Shown here: piece after piece, positions 1 through 5,014 of the stretch
How positions within the stretch are numbered: the stretch's first letter is position 1
Layout of the letters: every line of letters begins with the position of its first letter
Assembly: GCA_019420425.1 (NCBI GenBank)
Contig: JAHZHG010000242.1
Coordinates: 1 to 5,014, forward strand
Source of the DNA: Clostridiales bacterium
Lineage (GTDB): Bacteria; Bacillota; Clostridia; Lachnospirales; Lachnospiraceae
Direction: 5' to 3'
Length of the DNA: 5,014 nt
The notes under the pieces: generated by a model
Database searches by the model: none
Told to the model about the DNA's origin: nothing
The model's input: the letters and a program-made list of their open reading frames with translations, nothing else
Program-made: the position numbers and the translations under genes

Positions 1-13
1 CGCATTCACTGCG
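1..13 (-). terminator. Possible truncated hairpin at the window edge
   Basis: On the minus strand, CGCA and TGCG flank a 5-nt loop (GTGAA), and the sequence before the arm is GC, so the stem could extend beyond position 1. It lies about 63 nt after the gatB stop, where a transcription terminator is expected. The decisive part, the rest of the arm and any T tract, is outside the window. Confidence 0.3.
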
Positions 14-31
14 GCTTCGTTCCGGGGTGCC

Positions 32-49
32 TGAAAGGTATACCTTTCA
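32..49. repeat. 18-bp perfect palindrome downstream of gatB
   Basis: TGAAAGGTATACCTTTCA is identical to its reverse complement. As RNA it could fold as a 7-bp stem with a UAUA loop. On the minus strand no T tract follows, so it is not a classic terminator for gatB. It could equally be a dimeric protein-binding site or a structured 3' end of the gatCAB message. Function is unknown. Confidence 0.6.
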
Positions 50-76
50 TACCTCTTTTCCCCCGTTGAATTATCT

Positions 77-1507
77 TTACAACAATTCCTTCAGCAGCTG
101 ATTTACCGCTCCTGGATTTGCCTTTCCCTTCATGGCCTTCATGGTCTGGCCGACCAGAAAGCCCAGCGCCTTTTCCTTCCCGCCGTGATAGTCCTCCACC
201 GATTTCGGATTGGCTGCGATGACCTCCTCTACTGCCTTGCGCAGGGCGTCACCGTCGTTTTCCATCAGAAGGCCCTTTTCCTTTACGTAGGCCTCCGGAT
301 CCACATTGGAGGTAAATACCTCCTCGAACACCTCCTTGGCAATGGCCCCGTTAATCATGCCCTTGTCGATCATCTCGATGATAGCAGCCAGATGCTTCGG
401 GGAGAAATCCAGGTCCTGAAGATCCACTTCCCGTTCTTTGGCCAGGCGCAGGGTCTCGCCCATCAGCCAGTTGGACACCTTTTTCGGCTTGCCGCAGATG
501 GCGGTCGTCTCCTCAAAGATGTCGGCCAAGCGCTTGGCGGAGGTCAGGATTTTGGCATCGTAATCCGGAATGTCAAATTCTGCCTTGTAGCGGGCCAGCT
601 TTTCGGTGCGCAGCTCCGGCTGGCGGGCGCGGATGCTTTCGATCCACTCGTCGCTGATCTGCACGGGCGGCAGGTCAGGGTCGGGGAAGTACCGGTAGTC
701 CTGGGCGTCCTCCTTGGAACGCATGGCATAGGAGCTTTCCTTTGCATCGTCCCAGCGTCTCGTCTCCTGCACCACCGTGCCTCCGTCCTCCAGAATCTCG
801 ATCTGGCGGCGGCGCTCGCCCTCAATGGCCCTGGAGATCGCGCGGAAGGAGTTCAGATTTTTCATCTCTGTCCGGGTGCCGAATTTTTCTGTTCCCGCCT
901 CACGCACGGAGAGGTTCACGTCGGCACGCATGGAGCCTTCGTTCAGCTTGCAGTCGGAAGCGCCCAGATACTGGATAATCAGGCGCAGCTTTTCCAGATA
1001 GGCGATGACCTCTTCGGCGCTGCGCATATCCGGCTCGGAGACGATCTCGATCAGCGGCACGCCGCTTCGGTTAAAGTCCACCAGGGAGCATTCCTCCCAG
1101 TCGTCATGAATCAGCTTTCCGGCATCCTCCTCCATGTGGATTTCATGGATACCCACGGTCTTTACCCCGTTCTCCGTCTCGATCTCCACGCCGCCCTCGT
1201 AGCAGATGGGAAGGTAGAGCTGGGAAATCTGGTAGTTCTGGGGATTGTCCGGATAAAAATAGTTTTTCCGGTCAAATTTGCAGTACTGGTGGATTTTGCA
1301 GTTGGTTGCCAAGCCGACGGCCAGGGCGTATTCCACCACCTGTTTGTTCAGTACAGGGAGGGAGCCGGGCATACCGGTGCACACGGGGCACGTATGGGTA
1401 TTGGGCGCGCCGCCGAATGCGGTGGAGCAGCCGCAGAAAATCTTTGTCTTTGTGGCCAGCTCTACGTGAACCTCCAGGCCGATGACGGTTTCATACTGTT
1501 TTTCCAT
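77..1507 (-). CDS. gatB: Aspartyl/glutamyl-tRNA amidotransferase subunit B
   Basis: GatB is the tRNA-binding and kinase/transamidase subunit of GatCAB. In the cytoplasm it activates the side chain of Glu on tRNA(Gln) or Asp on tRNA(Asn) with ATP, then uses ammonia channelled from GatA to form the amide. The 476-residue product matches the usual family length. Visible landmarks are the N-terminal GLEVHVEL segment (residues 10-17), the zinc-type cysteines C25, C27, C40 and C43, the family signature DFNRSGVPLIEIVSEPD (144-160), the YRYFPDPDLPP segment (271-281), and a helical tail from about 330 to 476 that corresponds to the YqeY-like tRNA-binding domain. I start at ATG 1507-1505 rather than the upstream in-frame ATG at 1549, because this start has a GGGAGG ribosome binding site and the family-typical MEKQYETVIGLEVH beginning. 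It starts 2 nt after the gatA TAA, so translational coupling is likely. It ends with TAA and no lesions are seen. Confidence 0.97.
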   Translation of the reverse strand: MEKQYETVIGLEVHVELATKTKIFCGCSTAFGGAPNTHTCPVCTGMPGSLPVLNKQVVEYALAVGLATNCKIHQYCKFDRKNYFYPDNPQNYQISQLYLPICYEGGVEIETENGVKTVGIHEIHMEEDAGKLIHDDWEECSLVDFNRSGVPLIEIVSEPDMRSAEEVIAYLEKLRLIIQYLGASDCKLNEGSMRADVNLSVREAGTEKFGTRTEMKNLNSFRAISRAIEGERRRQIEILEDGGTVVQETRRWDDAKESSYAMRSKEDAQDYRYFPDPDLPPVQISDEWIESIRARQPELRTEKLARYKAEFDIPDYDAKILTSAKRLADIFEETTAICGKPKKVSNWLMGETLRLAKEREVDLQDLDFSPKHLAAIIEMIDKGMINGAIAKEVFEEVFTSNVDPEAYVKEKGLLMENDGDALRKAVEEVIAANPKSVEDYHGGKEKALGFLVGQTMKAMKGKANPGAVNQLLKELL

Positions 1508-1516
1508 GGTTATTTT

Positions 1517-1524
1517 CCCTCCCT
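1517..1524 (-). promoter_or_regulatory. gatB: gatB ribosome binding site within the gatA 3' end
   Basis: AGGGAGGG on the minus strand lies within the last codons of gatA, 9 nt before the ATG at 1507. It favours this ATG over the upstream in-frame ATG at 1549 and suggests coupling of gatB translation to ribosomes finishing gatA. Such coupling would suffer if ribosomes stop early at the gatA amber codon. Confidence 0.75.
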
Positions 1525-2139
1525 TCCGTCTGCTGCGGGCAGCCGCCACGGCCCTCTGGCCTGTTCATAGGCGTACGCTGCGCGGATCATCTTTTTCTCC
1601 TGGAAGCAGTCTGCAATCAGCTGCAGGCCGATGGGCAGTCCTTTACTGTCCACGCCGCAGGGAACGGTCATTCCCGGCAGGGCGGCCAGGTTTACGGAAA
1701 TGGTATAAATATCGCCCAGGTACATCTTCAGCGGATCACCCAGGCTGTCCCCGATCCGCGGCGCCGTCGTGGGGGCCGCCGGGCCGAGAATCAGATCATA
1801 GGACGCAAAGGCGCGGTCAAAGGCCTGCTTAATCAGGGCCTTGGTGCGCAGGGCTTTCAGATAGTAGGCGTCGTAATAGCCGGAGCTTAAGACGAAGGAG
1901 CCCAGCATGATTCTCCGCTTTACCTCCGGGCCAAAGCCCTCGGAGCGGCTCTTTTTGTACATCTGGTGCAGGCCCTCATATCCCTCTGCACGGTAGCCGT
2001 ATTTCACGCCGTCAAACCGGGCCAGGTTGGAGCTGGCCTCTGCAGAGGCAATGACGTAGTATGCGGGGATCGCGTATTCCACCAGGCTTAAGTCAAATTC
2101 CTCTACGATGGCTCCTTTTTCCTCCAGCGCCTTTGCCGC

Positions 2140-2142
2140 CTA
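2140..2142 (-). other. gatA: Premature in-frame TAG codon within gatA (codon 282)
   Basis: The plus strand reads CTA here, which is TAG in the gatA frame. The local protein context is VKAAIL-stop-AAKALEEKG. The position falls on a surface-type helix that is variable in relatives (for example Asn in S. aureus and Asp in B. subtilis, from memory). A single substitution at 2142 would restore GAG (Glu), CAG (Gln) or AAG (Lys). The codon sits at the edge of a short potential hairpin (arms 2135-2140 and 2149-2154). Confidence 0.95.
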
Positions 2143-2993
2143 TAATATGGCAGCCTTTACCTCCGGATCCAGGCCCTCGCCCAGATAATCTCTGGGGATG
2201 CCGATGCGCATTCCCTTTACGTCGTCTGCAAGGGCTTCGGTAAACCGGTAATCCTCACGGGGATAGGAGGTGCTGTCCTTTGCATCGTAGCCGGAAATGA
2301 TCTCCAGCAGGGCCGCACAGTCGGATACATCCCTGCCCACCGGGCCGATCTGGTCCAGGGAGGAGCCGTAGGCGATCAGGCCATAACGGGAAACCGTGCC
2401 GTAGGTTGGCTTGATTCCGGTCACGCCGCAGTAGGAGCTGGGCTGGCGGATGGAGCCGCCGGTGTCCGAACCAAGGGCAATGGGGCACTCTCCCGCGGCC
2501 ACTGCCGCACAGGAGCCGCCTGAGGAGCCGCCCGGCACATGCTCCGTATTCCACGGGTTTCTCGTCACGCCGAAGGCTGAGGTCTCCGTTGTGCTGCCCA
2601 TGGCAAATTCGTCCATATTGGTCTTTCCCAGAATCACGGCTCCGGCGGCCTCCAGACGGGCCACAGCGTCCGCCGTGTAGGTGGGTACAAAATTTTCCAG
2701 TATTCTGGAGGAGCAGGTGGTTTTTAAGCCTGCCGTACACAGGTTATCCTTGATCGCCACCGGAACGCCGGCCAGGGGGCCGTTCAGCTCTCCGGCATCG
2801 ATCCGGCGCTGGATCTCTTCTGCTTTTTTCCGCGCGCCTGCCTCATCCACCGTAACATAGCAGTTCAGCAAGCCGTCTTTTTGCGCAATCTGCTCCAGAC
2901 TGGCCTGTACCGCTTCCTTTACGGAAATTTCTTTTTCTTTTATTTTTCTGCCAAGCTCAAGGGCAGTCCATGTCGAACAATCCACGATAGTTT

Positions 2994-2999
2994 CTCCTT
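2994..2999 (-). promoter_or_regulatory. gatA: gatA ribosome binding site supporting a GTG start
   Basis: AAGGAG on the minus strand ends 8 nt before the GTG at 2985-2983. This near-ideal placement supports GTG as the start, and no ATG nearby gives a comparable N terminus. It lies inside the 18-nt gatC-gatA gap. Confidence 0.8.
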
Positions 3000-3003
3000 C
3001 CCC

Positions 3004-3303
3004 CTATTCCGCATCCACGGTTCTGGGCACAACGTATGCGCCGTCCCTTTCCTCCGGTGCATTCTCCAGCATGTGCGCACGGCCGTCTCCGTTTACCACC
3101 ACGTCCTCACGAAATACATTATTCCGGGGGAATACGTGGGTCATCGGCTCTACTCCGGAGACGTCCAGCTCATCCAGCTTGTCAATATAGTCCAGCATCC
3201 GTTCCATATCGTGCCTGGCCTTTTCCTTTTCCTCGCCGGATAGCTCCAGCTTGGCCAGAATCCCCACGTATTCAATCGTTTCGTCACTGATGCAGTTCGC
3301 CAT
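3004..3303 (-). CDS. gatC: Aspartyl/glutamyl-tRNA amidotransferase subunit C
   Basis: GatC is the small scaffold subunit that wraps around the GatA-GatB interface and is needed for stable assembly of the amidotransferase. The product is 99 residues, the usual size. It has the family pattern: an N-terminal helix DETIEYVGILAKLELSGEE (about residues 7-25) with the IxxLAxLxLxxEE spacing, a second helix ending in MLDYIDKLDELDVSGVEPMTHVF (about 36-58), the R-x-D segment FREDVV (64-69), and the conserved C-terminal patch APEERDGAYVVPRTV. It starts at ATG 3303-3301, preceded by AAGGGG with a 7-nt spacer. It is first in the gatCAB order, behind a terminator that follows dapL. It stops with TAG, the same codon that interrupts gatA, and the gatA start lies in the same frame 18 nt further on. 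The gene appears intact. Confidence 0.96.
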   Translation of the reverse strand: MANCISDETIEYVGILAKLELSGEEKEKARHDMERMLDYIDKLDELDVSGVEPMTHVFPRNNVFREDVVVNGDGRAHMLENAPEERDGAYVVPRTVDAE

Positions 3304-3310
3304 AAAATCG

Positions 3311-3316
3311 CCCCTT
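3311..3316 (-). promoter_or_regulatory. gatC: gatC ribosome binding site
   Basis: AAGGGG on the minus strand lies 7 nt before the gatC ATG. It falls between the dapL terminator and gatC and leaves almost no room in this gap for a separate promoter. Confidence 0.65.
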
Positions 3317-3321
3317 TCTAC

Positions 3322-3353
3322 AAAACCCGGAATGCCAACGTACGCATCCCGGG
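3322..3353 (-). terminator. Rho-independent terminator after dapL
   Basis: Read on the minus strand, CCCGGGATGC (3353-3344) can pair along its whole length with GCATTCCGGG (3335-3326). This gives a 10-bp GC-rich stem with one G-U wobble, an 8-nt loop, and an immediate TTTT (3325-3322). The T tract is short, so some read-through into gatC is plausible. It separates the dapF-dapL unit from gatCAB. Confidence 0.8.
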
Positions 3354-3362
3354 GTCAATCGC

Positions 3363-4577
3363 TTAAAGTGCCTTAATCCGTTCCAGTGCAGCCACTGAGT
3401 TTTCATATGTGCCAAACGCCGTGAGGCGGAAATAGCCTTCTCCGCTGGGGCCAAAGCCTGAACCGGGTGTTCCCACCACGCCTGCCTTATCCAGCAGGTA
3501 GTCGAAGAACTCCCAGGAGGTCATGGGTCCCGGAGTTTTCAGCCAGATATCCGGTGCGTTTACGCCTCCGGATACGGTATAGCCCGCTTCCTTAAGGCCG
3601 TCCTTAATCACCGCGGCATTGCGCATATAATAGGCGATCTGCTCCTTTAGCTGCGCCTTCCCTGCCTCGGAGTAAACGGCTTCACCGGCACGCTGTACAA
3701 TATACGGAGCGCCGTTGTACTTTGTGCCGTGTCTTCTGGCCCAGAGGGAATGAAGCATCACGTCGCCGCACTTCAAGTCCTTTGGAATAACGGTATAGCC
3801 CAGGCGTACGCCGGTAAAGCCTGCGTTTTTCGAGAAGGATTTCAGCTCGATGGCACAGGTTCTTGCCCCCTCGCATTCGTAAATGGAATGCGGCACATTG
3901 TCCTCGGAAATATATGCTTCATAGGCTGCGTCGTAGATGATGACTGCGCCTACTTTATTGGCATAATCCACCCACACCTGAAGCTGGTCTTTGGTAATCG
4001 TGGAGCCGGTGGGGTTATTCGGGAAACAGAGGTAGATCAGATCCGGCGTTTCCCCGGGCAGCTCGGGCGCAAAATTGTTATCTGCCGTACAGGGCATATA
4101 AATGACATCGCTCCACTTTTCCGCAACCGGATCGTAGGTGCCGGTTCTGCCCGCCATTACGTTGGTGTCCACATATACCGGGTACACCGGATCGCATACG
4201 GCGATCTTATTATCCGTGCTGAAAATCTCCTGGATGTTGCCGGAATCGCACTTTGCTCCGTCGGAGACAAAAATCTCGTCCGCCGCGATCTGGCAGCCTC
4301 TGTCGGCATAATCATTTTTCGCAATGGCGCTGCGCAGAAATTCGTAGCCCAGATCCGGGGCATAGCCGTGGAAGGTGGCTGCGTTGCCCATCTCGTCTAC
4401 CGCGCTGTGCATGGCCTCGATAATGGCCGGGGCAATCGGCTGGGTAACGTCGCCGATCCCCAGACGGATAATGGTCTTATCCGGATTGGCCGCCTGGTAG
4501 GCGCTTACCTTCTTCCCAATGGTTGAAAACAGATAGCTGCCCGGCAGCTTTAAATAATTGTCATTAATCTTAAACAT
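3363..4577 (-). CDS. dapL: LL-diaminopimelate aminotransferase
   Basis: A PLP-dependent class I/II aminotransferase that converts tetrahydrodipicolinate plus glutamate directly to LL-diaminopimelate and 2-oxoglutarate, bypassing the succinylase or acetylase branch of lysine biosynthesis. The product is 404 residues, close to the usual 400-410. The N terminus (MFKINDNYLKLPGSYLFSTI) and the following IRLGIGDVTQPIAP segment (37-50) are typical of DapL and not of general aspartate aminotransferases. Cofactor-site landmarks are DGAKCD (106-111), PNNPTG (186-191), YDAAYEAY with D216, and SFSKNAGFTGVRLGY (247-261) with K250 as the Schiff-base lysine. It starts 25 nt after dapF, whose product acts next in the pathway, so the two form one operon. 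A terminator follows its TAA. No internal lesion is seen. Sister DapL-type families exist, but the dapF neighbour makes this call firm. Confidence 0.96.
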   Translation of the reverse strand: MFKINDNYLKLPGSYLFSTIGKKVSAYQAANPDKTIIRLGIGDVTQPIAPAIIEAMHSAVDEMGNAATFHGYAPDLGYEFLRSAIAKNDYADRGCQIAADEIFVSDGAKCDSGNIQEIFSTDNKIAVCDPVYPVYVDTNVMAGRTGTYDPVAEKWSDVIYMPCTADNNFAPELPGETPDLIYLCFPNNPTGSTITKDQLQVWVDYANKVGAVIIYDAAYEAYISEDNVPHSIYECEGARTCAIELKSFSKNAGFTGVRLGYTVIPKDLKCGDVMLHSLWARRHGTKYNGAPYIVQRAGEAVYSEAGKAQLKEQIAYYMRNAAVIKDGLKEAGYTVSGGVNAPDIWLKTPGPMTSWEFFDYLLDKAGVVGTPGSGFGPSGEGYFRLTAFGTYENSVAALERIKAL

Positions 4578-4585
4578 GGCTTTAT

Positions 4586-4597
4586 TCCTATCCTCCT
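4586..4597 (-). promoter_or_regulatory. dapL: dapL ribosome binding region with two tandem candidate sites
   Basis: A strong AGGAGG (4597-4592) lies 14 nt before the dapL ATG, which is longer than usual. A second, weaker AGGA (4589-4586) lies at a normal 8-nt spacing. Both fall in the 25-nt gap after the dapF stop. No other start with a better fit to the DapL N terminus is present. Confidence 0.6.
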
Positions 4598-4602
4598 AAT
4601 TT

Positions 4603-5014
4603 TTACCAGTTTATCTCCCCGTCAAACACGACGGCGGCAGGCCCGGTCATAAATACCGTGTTTTTCTCCTTATCCCAGAAGATACGCAGGTCGCCGCCCA
4701 GCAGCTTTACCGTCACCTCGCCGTCCTCCACGTAGCCGTTCAGGACGGAAGCCACGGCGCTGGCACAGGCTCCTGTGCCGCAGGCCAGGGTTTCTCCTGC
4801 CCCGCGCTCCCATACCCGCATCTCAATGGTATGGGAATCCAGTACCCGGACAAATTCGGTATTGATCCTGTCCGGAAACCACTCGTGATGCTCAAAGGAA
4901 GGGCCGATCTTTTCGATGTCCATTCCGCGGACGTCATCCAGATAGACCACACAGTGGGGATTGCCCATGGAAATGCCGGTCATGTGATACGTCTTTCCCT
5001 CCACCTCAATGGGA
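4603..5014 (-). CDS. dapF: Diaminopimelate epimerase, C-terminal part (cut by window edge)
   Basis: DapF is a cofactor-independent two-cysteine racemase that converts LL-diaminopimelate to meso-diaminopimelate, for lysine and peptidoglycan. Only about 136 C-terminal codons are inside the window; the full enzyme is usually about 275-285 residues, so roughly the first half lies beyond position 5014. The frame stays open to the edge (PIEVEGKTYHMTG), so the in-frame GTG at 5004 should not be taken as the start. Visible motifs are SMGNPHCV, IGPSFEHH, FPDRINTEFV and the active-site segment ERGAGETLACGTGACA. Its first cysteine (codon 4782-4780) corresponds to the second catalytic Cys of the family. 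The first catalytic Cys is outside the window. It ends with TAA, and the dapL ribosome binding site overlaps the region just after this stop. Confidence 0.96.
   Translation of the reverse strand, partial: PIEVEGKTYHMTGISMGNPHCVVYLDDVRGMDIEKIGPSFEHHEWFPDRINTEFVRVLDSHTIEMRVWERGAGETLACGTGACASAVASVLNGYVEDGEVTVKLLGGDLRIFWDKEKNTVFMTGPAAVVFDGEINW

Larger units (their letters stand above)
1510..2985 (-). pseudogene. gatA: Glutamyl-tRNA(Gln) amidotransferase subunit A, interrupted by an in-frame amber codon
   Basis: GatA is the glutaminase of GatCAB: an amidase-signature enzyme that hydrolyses glutamine and passes ammonia to GatB. Read through, the gene is 491 codons, the normal family length. The Ser-cisSer-Lys triad is intact at K79 (AIKDN), S154 (PGGSSGGS) and S178 (GSDTGGS). 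Codon 282 (2142-2140) is TAG, and homology resumes in the same frame immediately after it (AAKALEEKGAIVEEF, then EYAIPAYYVIAS). This is therefore a single-codon nonsense change, not a frameshift. The truncated 281-residue product would keep the triad but lose about 209 residues, including R358 and D425, which correspond to glutamine-anchoring residues as I recall from the S. aureus structure. The start is GTG at 2985, with AAGGAG 8 nt upstream. It lies 18 nt after gatC and 2 nt before gatB. It could be a real pseudogene, a base-call error or a suppressed stop. Identity is certain; functional status is not. Confidence 0.9.

Noticed and set aside
6..50. A 14-residue minus-strand open frame (MKGIPFRHPGTKPQ) after gatB
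   Set aside because: It is very short, its apparent ribosome binding site is poorly spaced, its start is inside the palindrome, and it runs into the possible edge hairpin; nothing supports translation.
1508..1549. A 14-residue N-terminal extension of GatB from the ATG at 1549
   Set aside because: The extension lies within the gatA coding end, is absent from the family as I know it, and the ATG at 1507 has a better ribosome binding site.
185..1570. A 461-codon open frame on the plus strand, antisense to gatB
   Set aside because: It mirrors nearly the whole of gatB, which is a certain gene, and has no good ribosome binding site or recognisable family. Long antisense frames are common opposite GC-rich, codon-biased genes.
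1510..2082. The C-terminal part of gatA as a separate 190-residue gene starting at GTG 2082
   Set aside because: The GTG is an ordinary valine codon (V302) in the GatA alignment, there is no well-placed ribosome binding site, and homology runs unbroken upstream to the amber codon. It is half of a single-domain enzyme, not an independent protein.
2140..2142. Pyrrolysine or selenocysteine insertion at the gatA stop
   Set aside because: The codon is TAG, which rules out selenocysteine. GatA has no known pyrrolysine, the position is variable and away from the active site, and no pyl gene is in the window.
2141..2146. A perfect TATAAT on the plus strand at the gatA amber codon
   Set aside because: The hexamer 17 bp upstream (TTTCCT) is a poor -35 element and no plus-strand gene follows; it looks like a by-product of the base that makes the amber codon.
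3729..4526. A 265-codon open frame on the plus strand, antisense to dapL
   Set aside because: It is a shadow of the dapL codon pattern; the encoded protein resembles nothing known to me and the opposite strand is firmly assigned.
4603..5004. A complete short DapF-like protein starting at GTG 5004
   Set aside because: The frame continues upstream to the window edge with family-typical residues, and the start would remove the first catalytic cysteine half; this is a truncation by the window, not a short gene.

Overview
The window is a tightly packed stretch of bacterial chromosome with every supportable gene on the minus strand. In transcription order (right to left) these are the 3' part of dapF, a complete dapL, then gatC, gatA and gatB. 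The mix points to a member of the Bacillota, most likely class Clostridia and possibly Lachnospiraceae. The reasons are the direct aminotransferase (DapL) lysine/meso-diaminopimelate route, a complete GatCAB tRNA amidotransferase, strong purine-rich ribosome binding sites, and protein sequences that resemble clostridial homologues from memory. The assignment is inference; no rRNA or marker search was possible.

Layout. 4603-5014: C-terminal part of DapF, cut by the window edge. 3363-4577: DapL, complete, starting 25 nt after dapF and almost certainly co-transcribed with it. 3304-3362: a 59-nt gap holding a convincing rho-independent terminator and the gatC ribosome binding site. 3004-3303: GatC. 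1510-2985: GatA, full length except for one in-frame amber (TAG) codon at 2140-2142. 77-1507: GatB, intact. 1-76: non-coding tail containing an 18-bp perfect palindrome and, at the very edge, half of a second hairpin.

How the genes work together. DapL makes LL-diaminopimelate from tetrahydrodipicolinate with glutamate as amino donor, and DapF epimerises it to meso-diaminopimelate for lysine and peptidoglycan. GatC, GatA and GatB form the heterotrimer that converts Glu-tRNA(Gln) and/or Asp-tRNA(Asn) to Gln-tRNA(Gln) and Asn-tRNA(Asn).

The point that most needs attention is the gatA amber codon. GatA is normally indispensable where GlnRS or AsnRS is missing, the reading frame is conserved on both sides of the stop, and the flanking gatC and gatB are intact. 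A base-call error, a recent nonsense mutation and amber suppression all remain possible. Apart from that, I see a normal housekeeping region and no evidence of a new multi-gene system, mobile element, CRISPR array or RNA gene.
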